Of a DNA stretch of 7,402 nucleotides, positions 1 through 5,460 are shown piece after piece (the first letter of the stretch is position 1; every line of letters starts with the position of its first letter). The stretch lies in the NCBI GenBank assembly GCA_016872875.1, contig VGYW01000414.1, positions 1 to 7,402 on the forward strand. The letters are read 5' to 3'. This DNA is from Planctomycetota bacterium. Lineage in GTDB: Bacteria; Planctomycetota; PUPC01; DSUN01. The notes beneath the pieces were generated by a model. That model worked only from the letters and a program-made list of their open reading frames with translations, did no database searches and was not told the origin of the DNA. The position numbers and the translations under genes are program-made.

Positions 1-69
1 ATTTTCCGCTTTCGGGCCGCCGGCACCCCAACAGGAAAATGGCCGCGCTGGCCTCCAGGAGACGTGCCG

Positions 70-1425
70 GTGGCCGAATGCGATAAATCCCAGGGGGTCT
101 GGGGGACTGGTCCCCCAGAGGCGAGTTTGCCTTTGCGTTCCCGCGGCGCGGAGAGCGTCGCCCGGGGAGGCTCAAGAACTTGGGACGTTCCCCATATCTT
201 GCTCACATGGCTTGCGCTGCTGGCCGGGTGCCGGCAGGGGGCAGCGCCGCTGCCGGACCTCCGGCCGCCCGCCCAGCCCCGGCCAGAGGCGAAGGCCGCC
301 GAGCGCCCGAAGGCCGCGCCAGACCCCCTGAGCGAGCGCGGCTCGTTCGCCTTCGACGGCGTGCCGCTGCCCGAGGCCATCTCGCGGCTCGCCAAGGAGG
401 CCAAGATCGCCATCGCCGTGTCGCCGACCGTTCCCGTGGCCGAGTGGAGCCAGCACAGGGTGAGCCTGCGAATGGCCGACGTGTCGGGCCGAGCCTTCCT
501 CGACTGGCTGGTGCGGCCGCTCCAGGCGCACTACGCGCTCGAGGGCGAGGGGCGGGCCTGGCTGTGCCGCCGCGACGACCTCCTCGACGACGAGCCGCTC
601 GAGGTCCGCTCCTGCCGCGTGCCGACCCATCTCACGCGGCCGGCGAGCGGGGCGCTGGTCTTCGAGCGCGAGCAGGCCGCCGTGGTGGAGACCCTTCAGG
701 CCTGCCTCCGCTACGTCCTCGAGCGCCGCCCTGGCTGCCACGTCGCCTTCCTCAGGGGCCAGGACGTGCTCGTGGCCCGCCTCCCCGGGCGGGGCCACGC
801 GCGGCTGGCCGCGGTGCTCGACGCCATGCGGCGCGGCAGCCCGCTCCCCGGGCTGCCACGGCCCTCGCTGATGGAGCTCAAGGAGGCGCTCGACGCCCCG
901 GTGGCCTGGGACACGCCGCCCGGCCCCGCCAACCGCGTCCTGTTCCGCATCGCGGAGGCCGCGAAGGTGAACCTGGGCTGGGACGCTTCGGCCCTCGCCA
1001 CCCGCCTCGTGGCCATCCCGCCGGGCAAGCACACGCTGCGGGCGATGCTCGACGCGGTGGTCCGCCAGACCCCCATCGGCCGCTACGAGCTCGAGCCGGG
1101 CCACGGCATCTGGCTCCACCTGGAGGGCCAGGACGCGAGCCTCCCGGCGAGCGGCGCCACGCCCTGGGACCGCGCGACGGTGCAGGCATACGAGGTGCGC
1201 CCCATCCTGCTCCACCTGGCCTCCGAGGCGCTCCTCGCGCACCTGCGGAAACAGGTTGACCCGAACGACTGGGGCCGGGGCCTGCCCGCCGCCGCCGTGT
1301 TCCTGCCCACAGGGCGCCTCATCGTCGTCCACGACGACGACGGCCAGCGGCGCGTCGCCGCCGTCGTCCGCGACCTCATCGAGCGCTACCGCAACGTCCC
1401 GGCACCAACAAAGGGAGCCAAGTAG
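70..1425 (+). CDS. predicted lipoprotein with two STN/secretin-N-like halves
   Basis: Not a gene I can name. From GTG70 the protein is 451 residues. A short hydrophobic run (ILLTWLALLAGC) ends in an LAGC lipobox with Cys54, which suggests a lipid-anchored envelope protein, followed by a Pro/Ala/Arg-rich linker (about 56-90). Two similar halves follow. Residues ~92-165 (FAFDGVPLPEAISRLAKEAK...) and ~277-353 (RVLFRIAEAAKVNLGWDAS...) resemble the STN fold of secretins and TonB receptors. Each is followed by a helix plus beta-strand module ending in 'HVAFLRGQDVLVARLPG...LAAVLDAM' (~177-255) or 'AAVFLPTGRLIVVHDDDGQ...VAAVVRDLI' (~369-439). No secretin beta-barrel is present. The start is uncertain: AGGAG at 57-61 is 8 nt from GTG70, but that gives a very long signal region crossing the palindrome at 98-119. 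TTG127 or TTG133 would put the Cys at residue 35 or 33. It lies 131 bp before thiL on the same strand. Confidence 0.7.
   Translation: MAECDKSQGVWGTGPPEASLPLRSRGAESVARGGSRTWDVPHILLTWLALLAGCRQGAAPLPDLRPPAQPRPEAKAAERPKAAPDPLSERGSFAFDGVPLPEAISRLAKEAKIAIAVSPTVPVAEWSQHRVSLRMADVSGRAFLDWLVRPLQAHYALEGEGRAWLCRRDDLLDDEPLEVRSCRVPTHLTRPASGALVFEREQAAVVETLQACLRYVLERRPGCHVAFLRGQDVLVARLPGRGHARLAAVLDAMRRGSPLPGLPRPSLMELKEALDAPVAWDTPPGPANRVLFRIAEAAKVNLGWDASALATRLVAIPPGKHTLRAMLDAVVRQTPIGRYELEPGHGIWLHLEGQDASLPASGATPWDRATVQAYEVRPILLHLASEALLAHLRKQVDPNDWGRGLPAAAVFLPTGRLIVVHDDDGQRRVAAVVRDLIERYRNVPAPTKGAK
98..119. repeat. perfect 10-bp inverted repeat, 2-nt centre
   Basis: TCTGGGGGAC (98-107) and GTCCCCCAGA (110-119) are exact reverse complements separated by TG. 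The element lies inside the N-terminal part of the first open frame, upstream of its lipobox. This suggests an untranslated palindromic element, and that translation really begins downstream of it. Function unknown. Confidence 0.6.
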
Positions 1426-1440
1426 CTCGATAACCTCTTC

Positions 1441-1528
1441 TCGTGCTCGTCGTCGTCCTCGTCGTCGTCGAATCTTCAAGCCTCTCCCTACACCGAGGAT
1501 TCGACGACGAGGACCACGACGACAACGA
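1441..1528. repeat. long imperfect hairpin built of GTC/GAC trinucleotides
   Basis: The gap between the lipoprotein stop (1425) and thiL holds a CGT/GTC-rich arm (1441-1477) and a complementary GAC/ACG-rich arm (1495-1528). They pair over about 33 positions with a 3-nt bulge (1459-1461), about three mismatches and one G-T pair. The loop is 17 nt (1478-1494). The inner stem 1462-1477 with 1495-1510 is continuous apart from the G-T pair. There is no T-run after the stem, so it is not a classical intrinsic terminator. It could slow transcription between the two genes or be an expanded microsatellite. Confidence 0.65.
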
Positions 1529-1544
1529 CGACGATCTCAGGTGC

Positions 1545-1550
1545 AGGAGA
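1545..1550 (+). promoter_or_regulatory. Shine-Dalgarno of thiL
   Basis: AGGAGA lies 6 nt before ATG1557. This selects the ThiL start over upstream in-frame ATG1443, which would translate the trinucleotide hairpin into a low-complexity Val/Asp tract. Confidence 0.7.
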
Positions 1551-1556
1551 ACGACC

Positions 1557-2489
1557 ATGGGCGAGCAGCACCTTCGGGAGTTCGACCTGATCCGCTGGAT
1601 ACGCCGCGAGGCCCCGGCACGCGGGCTCGTCCTGGTGGGGATAGGGGACGACGCGGCCCTCGTCCGCAACCTCTCCGACGCCACCCTCGTGACCACCGAC
1701 ATGCTCATCGGGGGCGTCCACTTCGACCCGGCGGCCACCGAGCCGAACGAGGTGGGCTGGAAGGTGATGGCGCGGAACATCAGCGACATCGCGGCGATGG
1801 GGGGCCGCGCCACGGCCGCCGTGGCCGCGGCCGCGCTGCCGCACGGCTACTCGGCCCAGGACGCCCACACGCTCCTCCTCGGCCTCCTCGACTGCGCCGA
1901 GGAGTTCGGCGTCTGCCTCGTCGGCGGCGACCTCGCGGCCACGCCCGGGCCGCTCGTCGTCACCGTCACCCTCCTCGGCGACCTCGGCGGGCGGAAGCCG
2001 ATACTTCGCAGCGGCGCACGGCCCGGCGACGCGCTCCTCGTGACCGGCACCCTCGGCGGCTCGCTCCTCGGCAAACACCTCCGCTTCCTGCCCAGACAGC
2101 CCGAGGGACTCGTCCTCGCCGAGCGCTACACGCCCCACGCGATGATTGACATCAGCGACGGGCTGGCCCGCGACCTGCACCACATGCTCGAAGAGAGCGG
2201 GGTTGGCGCAAAGCTCTGGGCCGACCGCATCCCCGTCTCGGACGACGCCCTCCGCATGGCCGCCGACTCCGGCCGCACCCCACTCGACCACGCCCTCGGC
2301 GACGGCGAGGACTACGAGCTCCTCTTCGCCCTCGACGAGGCCGCGGCCGACCGCCTCGTCGCCGAGCAGCCCTTCGAAATCCCAGTCACCCGCATCGGCA
2401 CCATCACTTCCGGGGCCGGCGCCAGCCTCGTCCTGCCCGACGGCTCCGAGCGCCCCCTCGAACCCCAGGGCTGGGAACACGCCACATGA
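1557..2489 (+). CDS. thiL: thiamine-monophosphate kinase ThiL
   Basis: ThiL phosphorylates thiamine monophosphate with ATP to give thiamine pyrophosphate, the last step of cofactor synthesis in many bacteria, in the cytoplasm. The 310 residues fit the family (about 300-330), which belongs to the PurM/AIRS-type kinases. Visible motifs are GIGDDAA (28-34), TTDMLIGGVHF (46-56), GWKVMARNISDIAAMGG (67-83), VGGDL (122-126), ISDGLARDL (199-207) and GDGEDYELLF (248-257). The acidic residues that bind Mg-ATP and substrate in the family are present. ATG1557 has a good ribosome site and starts just before the conserved N-terminal helix. The stop TGA (2487-2489) overlaps an ATG (2486) in the tsaE frame, a translational-coupling arrangement. 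The last nine codons and the stop are repeated exactly 147 bp downstream. No other thiamine genes are in the window. Confidence 0.95.
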   Translation: MGEQHLREFDLIRWIRREAPARGLVLVGIGDDAALVRNLSDATLVTTDMLIGGVHFDPAATEPNEVGWKVMARNISDIAAMGGRATAAVAAAALPHGYSAQDAHTLLLGLLDCAEEFGVCLVGGDLAATPGPLVVTVTLLGDLGGRKPILRSGARPGDALLVTGTLGGSLLGKHLRFLPRQPEGLVLAERYTPHAMIDISDGLARDLHHMLEESGVGAKLWADRIPVSDDALRMAADSGRTPLDHALGDGEDYELLFALDEAAADRLVAEQPFEIPVTRIGTITSGAGASLVLPDGSERPLEPQGWEHAT

Positions 2490-2636
2490 ACCCGACGACC
2501 AGGACGCGGGGCACAGAGGCCCGGTCCAAAGGGGGGGTTGTGGGCGGGGGCTCCGTCCCCCGCGTGGAGCCGGAGAACACGCGGGGCACGGAGGCCCCGC
2601 CCACAAGAACCCCAGGGCTGGGAACACGCCACATGA
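2460..2636 (+). repeat. duplicated thiL-tsaE junction (30-bp perfect direct repeat, period 147 bp)
   Basis: Positions 2460-2489 and 2607-2636 are identical over 30 bp, beginning GAACCCCAGGGCTGGG and ending CCACATGA. Similarity continues 15 bp further with three changes (to 2504 and 2651). Copy 1 encodes the ThiL C-terminus EPQGWEHAT plus stop and an ATGA start. Copy 2 carries the same sequence and leads into the conserved TsaE N-terminus. The first residues after each ATG are also alike (MNPTT and MTVTT). The period of 147 is divisible by three, so the frame is preserved. Confidence 0.9.
2504..2604. repeat. GC-rich palindromic repeat cluster inside the thiL-tsaE insertion
   Basis: Two 27-nt arms, 2540-2566 (begins GTGGGCGGGGGCTCC) and 2578-2604 (ends GAGGCCCCGCCCAC), are reverse complements with only two differences and an 11-nt loop, so they can form a very stable hairpin. 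A third related copy at 2504-2527 matches 2579-2602 at 21 of 24 positions in direct orientation. The 5' arm also holds its own stem, GCGGGGG/CCCCCGC. It resembles a small dispersed palindromic (REP/MITE-like) element. Family membership cannot be tested from this window. Confidence 0.7.
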
Positions 2637-3160
2637 CCGTGACGACCCGCTCCCGGGAAGAGACCCTGGCCTTTGGCCGCCGGCTGGGGGAACTGCTCGG
2701 CCCAGGGGACGTCGTGGCGCTCCGCGGCCCCCTCGGCTCAGGGAAGACCACTCTCACAAAGGGCATCGCCGAAGGGCTTGGCTTCGAAGAGCCGCGCTGG
2801 GTCACTAGCCCAACCTTCGTCCTCGTCCACCAATACCCGGGCCGCGTCCCCGTCTACCACATAGACGCCTACCGCCTTCGTGGCCCCGCCGACGCCGAGG
2901 CCCTGGGGATGGACGAGCTATTCTTCGGCGACGGCGTGGCGGTCGTCGAGTGGGCCGAGCGGATCGCGTCCGCCCTCCCGCCCGAGCGGCTGGAGATTGC
3001 CCTGGAGATGCCTGGAGAGGCGGAACGGGAGTTCGTCCTGAATCCCTTGGGTGGCCGCTACAGGCAGCTAGTAGCCCGCCTCCAATCCTCCATCCTTGCA
3101 CAGTGTGAAGGCGCGCACCTTCACACCATGGGGCCCGCCTCAGGCGACCACTTCCCCTGA
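2633..3160 (+). CDS. tsaE: tRNA t6A synthesis ATPase TsaE
   Basis: TsaE is the ATPase that works with TsaB and TsaD to place threonylcarbamoyl on A37 of ANN-decoding tRNAs, in the cytoplasm. From ATG2633 the protein has 175 residues. It shows Walker A GPLGSGKTT (32-40), VTSPTFVLVHQY (57-68), YHIDAYRL (75-82) and VVEWAER (104-110), all hallmark TsaE segments. The family core ends near residue 150. A tail of about 25 residues follows, encoded partly by a hairpin (3103-3126). A second in-frame start, ATG2486, overlaps the thiL stop and would add 49 residues of low-complexity sequence encoded by the GC-rich insertion. ATG2633 is preferred because it begins directly at the conserved domain. Neither start has a strong ribosome site, because both lie in identical repeat copies. 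Probably cotranscribed with thiL. Confidence 0.93.
   Translation: MTVTTRSREETLAFGRRLGELLGPGDVVALRGPLGSGKTTLTKGIAEGLGFEEPRWVTSPTFVLVHQYPGRVPVYHIDAYRLRGPADAEALGMDELFFGDGVAVVEWAERIASALPPERLEIALEMPGEAEREFVLNPLGGRYRQLVARLQSSILAQCEGAHLHTMGPASGDHFP
3103..3126 (+). repeat. 9-bp perfect hairpin in the tsaE 3' end
   Basis: GTGTGAAGG (3103-3111) and CCTTCACAC (3118-3126) form a perfect stem with a 6-nt loop, inside the codons for the extra C-terminal tail of TsaE. There is no T-tract, so a terminator role is doubtful. It may mark sequence that was once intergenic and became coding when an earlier stop was lost. Confidence 0.55.
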
Positions 3161-3441
3161 TGCTCCGGCGCGCGACGATCCAAGCGGTGCGCCCAAGTGT
3201 CCAGTGCCCACGGACCTATGGCCAGCACAGCGCGTCAGGCGATCAGGCTACCGTTTGGCCCGCTCTGTCGGCGGCCCAGAGTTCCTCGCCTGCCGCCTCT
3301 CCGGCCTCCGCTTCCACGCCTGCCCCCTCTCCCCCGCGGATATCCGCGATGCGGCGTGGCTCGGGACGACCAAGTGGTCGCCCCCGCCAGTTCGCCAGCC
3401 GCATACTTGGAAAGCCCGACCTGACGCGCTATACTATTGCT
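3161..3441. other. 281-bp spacer between tsaE and the PIN gene
   Basis: No convincing gene. The PIN reading frame is open through this stretch, but the translation is low-complexity Pro/Ser/Ala/Arg and does not resemble the PIN family, so I treat it as non-coding. It contains a pyrimidine-rich tract (about 3285-3340), a small palindrome GACCAAGTGGTC (3368-3379), and at its 3' end the promoter of the PIN gene. Confidence 0.5.
3407..3435 (+). promoter_or_regulatory. sigma70-type promoter for a leaderless PIN transcript
   Basis: TTGGAA (3407-3412, four of six matches to TTGACA) and TATACT (3430-3435, five of six to TATAAT) are separated by exactly 17 bp. Initiation six to seven bases past the -10 falls at about 3442, the A of the PIN start codon. 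No Shine-Dalgarno precedes that ATG, which fits a leaderless message. Confidence 0.5.
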
Positions 3442-3924
3442 ATGGGCAGACTCGTCTATGTCGAGACAACGATCTTCAGTTTCTACCACGATGAGCGTCC
3501 GGCGCCGGCAATCGTGGCCATGCGCCAATGGACCCGCGAGTGGTGGGATGGGTACACCCACCGGCACGATCTGGTGACCAGCTCGGCAGTGCTCGGCGAG
3601 TTGGAGACTGGCGAGCTGCCCCACCGCGAGCGCGCGTTGGAGATGGCCAAACGGCTGCCCGCGATGACCGTTGACGCGGAAGTCGCTGAGATTGCAGAAA
3701 TCTATATCAAGCGGAAGGTCATGCCCGCCGACCCCTTGGGCGATCCGCTGCACCTTGCCTTCGCGTCGGTCCGCAAGGCCGATTACCTGCTGACATGGAA
3801 CTGCAGGCACCTTGCTAACGCGAACAAGTTCGACCACATTCGCAGGGTGAACACTCTCCTGGGGCTCCACGTGCCCATCCTGCTCACCCCGCTCGAACTC
3901 ATGGGAGAGGAGGAGATGCTATGA
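3442..3924 (+). CDS. PIN-domain protein, VapC-like probable RNase toxin
   Basis: PIN domains are Mg2+/Mn2+-dependent nucleases. VapC-type members cut tRNA, rRNA or mRNA and arrest growth unless bound by an antitoxin. The 160 residues match a PIN subgroup beginning 'VYVETTIFSF' and containing 'DYLLTWNCRHLANA' (114-127). Likely metal ligands are Glu8 (in place of the more usual Asp), Glu53 in SSAVLGELE, and Asp101 in DPLHLAFA. The fourth acidic position is replaced by Asn120 within WNCRH, as I recall for this subgroup. ATG3442 was chosen because the conserved first strand starts at once and a promoter lies directly upstream. The stop overlaps the next gene's ATG (ATGA, 3921-3924). G+C appears lower than in thiL, which fits acquisition as a mobile module. 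The target is unknown. Confidence 0.85.
   Translation: MGRLVYVETTIFSFYHDERPAPAIVAMRQWTREWWDGYTHRHDLVTSSAVLGELETGELPHRERALEMAKRLPAMTVDAEVAEIAEIYIKRKVMPADPLGDPLHLAFASVRKADYLLTWNCRHLANANKFDHIRRVNTLLGLHVPILLTPLELMGEEEML
3909..3915 (+). promoter_or_regulatory. strong Shine-Dalgarno of the small PIN partner
   Basis: GGAGGAG lies 5 nt before ATG3921, inside the last codons of the PIN gene. The second gene thus has a strong ribosome site while the PIN gene has none, so more partner than nuclease may be made from one mRNA. Confidence 0.65.
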
Positions 3925-4109
3925 CGGACGCAGACCGAGCCATTGAGGAAGTCCGCCGCAGCCGATGCGCCATGTCGCAACGGTGCGGGCACGACATGGC
4001 ACGCTTCGTGGAATACCTACGGACGTTCGACCGCCGCTACGCCGAGCAGGTCCAGCGGTACAATGACCTGTACCGGGCCGCCCCCGCAGAGTCCGGCACG
4101 GCGCGCTGA
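3921..4109 (+). CDS. 62-residue PIN partner, candidate antitoxin
   Basis: No named family recognised. The protein is small, charged and mostly helical by composition: 'DRAIEEVRRSRCAMSQRCGHDMARFVEYLRTFDRRYAEQVQRYNDLY' (5-51), then a short Ala/Pro/Ser tail. The opening 'AIEEVRRSR...HDMARFVEYLR' recalls the short proteins that I recall lying directly downstream of this PIN subgroup. The 4-bp ATGA overlap and the strong ribosome site indicate tight co-expression. In most VapBC systems the antitoxin gene comes first, whereas here the order is reversed. No ribbon-helix-helix or AbrB DNA-binding motif is evident, so autoregulation by this protein is unproven. A helper or regulator other than an antitoxin is possible. 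Confidence 0.7.
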   Translation: MTDADRAIEEVRRSRCAMSQRCGHDMARFVEYLRTFDRRYAEQVQRYNDLYRAAPAESGTAR

Positions 4110-4190
4110 TCAGCCCAAAAGACCATGCAACCGCGGATCAATGTGAAGGCCACAATTCCCTTCTATGTGACACCCCCGTCATCTACTGGT

Positions 4191-4805
4191 TTACCATTCT
4201 TCACCGCTATGGTCTTTCAGTTGCGCAAGTGTGTACGCTGCGATGTTCCAGAGCGAACGATGTATGCTGCTGAAGCAGCAAGTGACGGCTCCGGCCAGGA
4301 AGATGCCCATACCGATGACCACGCCAAGGAGGCGCTGGTTCAACTTGTCGAGGTTGGCAATCCCTTCTGAACCAACACTGACATCCATGCGCAGGCAGGC
4401 CACAACTGTGATGGTGCCCACCACGATTAGCAGGACTCCTACGCGACGTGAATGGTCGCCCCCTATGTCCGGTTTCCCGAATCGCTCCAGCGCCATTCGG
4501 GAGGCCCATACCTTGGCCCGCGCTCGCTCTTCTGCTGCGTCAGCCGCTGCTACCGTCTCGGCTTGCTCCGCGCTCGCCGCACCTGCCTGGGTGCTAGCCA
4601 CGATCCTGGACTGCTGCGCTGCGGCAGCCTTGTCGCGCCGCATCTGGAGGGCCATTCGTATCGGTTGGCCGACGCGCGAAACAATGGATTGAGCGGGCTG
4701 CGGAACCGTGTTCGCATGGCGACAGGCGGGGCATTCCTCGTGGGCGCCCGGCTTGGCGTCAGTTCCCAGACTCTCTCCGCAGTTCTCGCAGGTATACTTG
4801 ATCAT
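4191..4805 (-). CDS. Zn-ribbon membrane protein, two TM segments
   Basis: Function unknown. The 204-residue protein starts MIKYTCENCGESLG and has a four-cysteine zinc ribbon (CxxC at 6/9 and 25/28), a type often seen at the N-terminus of planctomycete membrane proteins. An Ala/Arg/Glu/Gln-rich region (~57-110) probably forms a long helix or coiled coil. Two hydrophobic segments follow (~122-138, VGVLLIVVGTITVVACL, and ~159-178, LLGVVIGMGIFLAGAVTCCF), joined by about 20 residues, then a tail with an aromatic SLWNIAAY stretch. The likely topology is cytoplasmic ribbon, helical hairpin in the membrane, cytoplasmic C-terminus. ATG4805 is chosen because AAGGAG sits 9 nt upstream; ATG4811, ATG4823 and ATG4856 are in frame but poorly placed. 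It is convergent with the PIN pair, with 81 bp between the stops. G+C is clearly lower than in thiL. Confidence 0.75.
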   Translation of the reverse strand: MIKYTCENCGESLGTDAKPGAHEECPACRHANTVPQPAQSIVSRVGQPIRMALQMRRDKAAAAQQSRIVASTQAGAASAEQAETVAAADAAEERARAKVWASRMALERFGKPDIGGDHSRRVGVLLIVVGTITVVACLRMDVSVGSEGIANLDKLNQRLLGVVIGMGIFLAGAVTCCFSSIHRSLWNIAAYTLAQLKDHSGEEW

Positions 4806-4814
4806 CGGCATCTG

Positions 4815-4820
4815 CTCCTT
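4815..4820 (-). promoter_or_regulatory. Shine-Dalgarno of the Zn-ribbon gene
   Basis: Minus-strand AAGGAG ends 9 nt before ATG4805. It lies only 3 nt before ATG4811, so 4805 is the better start, and it also begins directly at the zinc ribbon. Confidence 0.6.
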
Positions 4821-4867
4821 CATGAAGTGATTGGCTGTGTAGACATGCGAGCACACCGCGCTATTGA

Positions 4868-4896
4868 CGTATAGGGCATCCGTCTGCGGTGGTTAA
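4868..4896 (-). promoter_or_regulatory. putative promoter of the Zn-ribbon gene
   Basis: On the minus strand TTAACC (4896-4891) and TATACG (4873-4868) are 17 bp apart, each four of six to the sigma70 consensus. Initiation near 4861 would give a leader of about 56 nt. The match is moderate and could be chance. Confidence 0.35.
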
Positions 4897-4907
4897 CGTC
4901 TGACGTT
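4895..4907. promoter_or_regulatory. operator-like palindrome overlapping the -35
   Basis: AACGTC-T-GACGTT is a perfect 6-bp inverted repeat around one central base. It overlaps the proposed -35 of the Zn-ribbon gene by two bases, a usual place for a repressor site. No regulator gene is visible nearby. Confidence 0.3.
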
Positions 4908-5023
4908 CGCGCGCCTCGAATGTATGGGTGACGGGATGCGAAGGCCTAACCGCAGCCATGTGCGTGTGCGCTTGAGACTTCCCTCTTGTTGCGACCCCAG
5001 CGATGCGAGGGCGCTGGGCCATT

Positions 5024-5224
5024 CTATCGGATTCTCGTGGCTTTCTCAACGTGCATGGTGAACACTCGCTCAACGACCTGGACATCGACTGAGGCCCAGT
5101 TGGACAAGTAGTACTCCACTTCGCCATACTTGCAAGCCTTGGGGTCTGGTCGTAAGAATCCGGTTTTCTCGGTCGCGGTGTCACCGATGTCGGCCTATCG
5201 GTTTGGATTGACCGCGGACAGCAT
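5024..5224 (-). pseudogene. probable 3' remnant of a protein gene
   Basis: On the minus strand, codons 5194-5027 read as a natural-looking 56-residue sequence that includes 'GFLRPDPKACKYGEVEYY' and 'FTMHVEKATRIR', ending at TAG 5026-5024. Just upstream in the same frame lie TAG 5197-5195 and, before it, ATG5224 followed by LSAVNPNR. The fragment itself has no plausible start codon near its beginning. About 70% of its third codon positions are G or C by my count. A gene truncated or split by a nonsense change is the simplest reading. I do not recognise the family, and a chance open frame is possible. Confidence 0.35.
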
Positions 5225-5409
5225 TTGACCGGGGTGCCATGAGACAATGACGCGCGAGAGACCGGAAGGCGTGAGCCGCGTAGGGTGTGCACACTTGCAC
5301 ACGGGCTTCGGGCGAATCGTGGTCCCGCGTGCAGGTATGCACGCCCTACAGAAGCTCCGCGGCGTATGGGGAATGGGCTCGGGGAGAGTTGGCGGCGGAC
5401 AGCATTTGA
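5208..5409. repeat. 21-bp direct repeat pair flanking a hairpin
   Basis: 5208-5228 and 5389-5409 match at 19 of 21 positions, with a perfect 15-bp core GCGGACAGCATTTGA (5214-5228, 5395-5409). They are 181 bp apart and flank the 70-nt hairpin at 5280-5349. They could be ends of a small element or the result of a local duplication. Confidence 0.6.
5280..5349 (+). repeat. 70-nt hairpin with 21-bp arms
   Basis: Arms 5280-5300 (begins GTAGGGTGTGCAC) and 5329-5349 (ends GCACGCCCTAC) pair with 18 Watson-Crick pairs, two G-U pairs and one C-A mismatch when read as plus-strand RNA. After one mismatch a further 4-bp stem (5302-5305 with 5324-5327) forms, leaving an 18-nt loop. The wobbles favour the plus-strand transcript. 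There is no T-run, so it is not an obvious terminator. It may be a structured RNA or a mobile palindromic repeat. Confidence 0.6.
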
Positions 5410-5460
5410 GGATGCTGCGCGGCAAGGTGAGCATCTTGATGATCAACTCCTGTTGCGCGC

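Noticed and set aside
1..40. Inverted repeat ATTTTCC (1-7) / GGAAAAT (34-40) as a terminator or element end
   Set aside because: Only 7 bp with a 26-nt loop, cut by the window edge, so no role can be supported.
180..1259. Overlapping long open frames on both strands of the first gene
   Set aside because: These are typical high-GC shadows. Only the frame ending at 1425 has a lipobox and domain-like sequence.
3160..3441. 94-residue N-terminal extension of the PIN protein
   Set aside because: It is low-complexity, would skip the good promoter just before 3442, and the PIN fold starts immediately at ATG3442.
4861..5292. 143-codon minus-strand open frame
   Set aside because: The translation is rich in Arg/Pro/Ser/Thr without domain signatures, and a more protein-like fragment lies in another frame of the same region (5024-5194).
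5280..5349. Integron attC site
   Set aside because: It is a hairpin of similar size, but the ends are GTAGGG and CCCTAC, without the RYYYAAC/GTTRRRY core sites, and no integrase or cassette pattern is present.
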